From Acholeplasmataceae bacterium (lineage in GTDB: Bacteria; Bacillota_I; Bacilli_A; ML615J-28; CAG-313), in the NCBI GenBank assembly GCA_012838945.1, contig DUOG01000069.1, positions 1-44,083 on the forward strand: DNA of 44,083 nt. Reading direction: 5' to 3'. Under the pieces are notes generated by a model. It made no database searches, was not told where the DNA came from, and saw nothing but the letters and a program-made list of their open reading frames with translations. Positions within the stretch are counted from its first letter, which is position 1; each line of letters begins with the position of its first letter. Positions 43,950 through 44,083 of the stretch are shown piece after piece. The position numbers were made by a program, and so were the translations under genes.

Positions 43950-44083
43950 ATGAAATATTTATTCGAATCAAAAAATTTATGTTTTAGAAGATTTGAAATA
44001 ACTGATGCACCGGTATTATTTGAACACCATTTGGAGCCTGAATTAAAAGAATGGATTCCTAATGAAGTGTATGAGGATCTTGA
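43950..44083 (+). CDS. GNAT-family acetyltransferase, 3' end outside window
   Basis: ATG 43950 follows AGAGGAG. The 44 visible residues (MKYLFESKNLCFRRFEITDA, then PVLFEHHLEPELKEWIPNEV) have the N-terminal pattern of RimJ/RimL-type acetyltransferases: a short beta strand, L-x-x-R-x-F/L-x-x-x-D-A and a helix reaching W(I)PNE. The acetyl-CoA binding part lies beyond the window, so function and intactness cannot be judged. Confidence 0.6.
   Translation, partial: MKYLFESKNLCFRRFEITDAPVLFEHHLEPELKEWIPNEVYEDL

Overview
The window is AT-rich, densely packed DNA from a cell-walled, low-GC Gram-positive bacterium, most likely class Bacilli or a nearby Mollicutes-adjacent lineage; I cannot place it more finely. 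Strong AGGAGG-type ribosome sites, sigma-A-like TTGACA/TATAAT promoters, lipoprotein signals and Bacillus-like gene orders (ytxK-ackA, ytfI-ytfJ, spoVE-murG-murB) support this. TGA is used as a stop, so this is not a TGA=Trp mollicute. Several genes point to endospore formation: ytfJ/GerW with its DUF2953 partner, a fused cotJA-cotJB followed by cotJC, and a 54-aa alpha/beta small acid-soluble spore protein on the minus strand that is absent from the ORF track.

Layout. 1-3435: end of a coiled-coil protein, a SipW-type signal peptidase, a lipoprotein trypsin-fold protease and an aminotransferase. 3457-6128: promoter, lysine riboswitch and terminator controlling a three-gene amino-acid ABC importer, so probably lysine uptake. 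6139-9507: arginine-decarboxylase-like gene, agmatinase and PHP phosphatase, probably a putrescine operon; a perfect hairpin lies between the ribosome site and start of its first gene. 9510-11149: four small genes that share a helical SHOCT-like module, one being a DUF2089 zinc-ribbon/HTH protein. 11163-12724: leucyl aminopeptidase. 12794-15544: two RCK/TrkA proteins and TrkH, behind a promoter embedded in a perfect palindrome.

15653-20604: amidase lipoprotein, PsuG, MATE exporter, unknown membrane protein. 20596-21980: yidD (minus), DUF2953 protein and ytfJ. 22074-25169: flavoprotein, unknown membrane protein, leucine-rich-repeat surface protein. 25221-27523: YtxK-like methyltransferase and acetate kinase. 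27636-31904: two paralogous secreted, membrane-anchored proteins. 31964-38391: dnaE, phosphosugar mutase, queT, tgt. 38406-39299: unknown lipoprotein. 39353-43568: SEDS protein, murG, murB, then the coat operon. 43650-43855: spore protein gene (minus). 43950-end: start of a GNAT acetyltransferase.

Genes are nearly all on the plus strand and most units end in clear intrinsic terminators. I saw no tRNA, rRNA, CRISPR array, insertion sequence or prophage. The most distinctive points are the spore gene set, the SHOCT-like/DUF2089 cluster with a hairpin that buries a ribosome site, the hairpin between SD and AUG of the decarboxylase, and the palindromic operator of the potassium operon.
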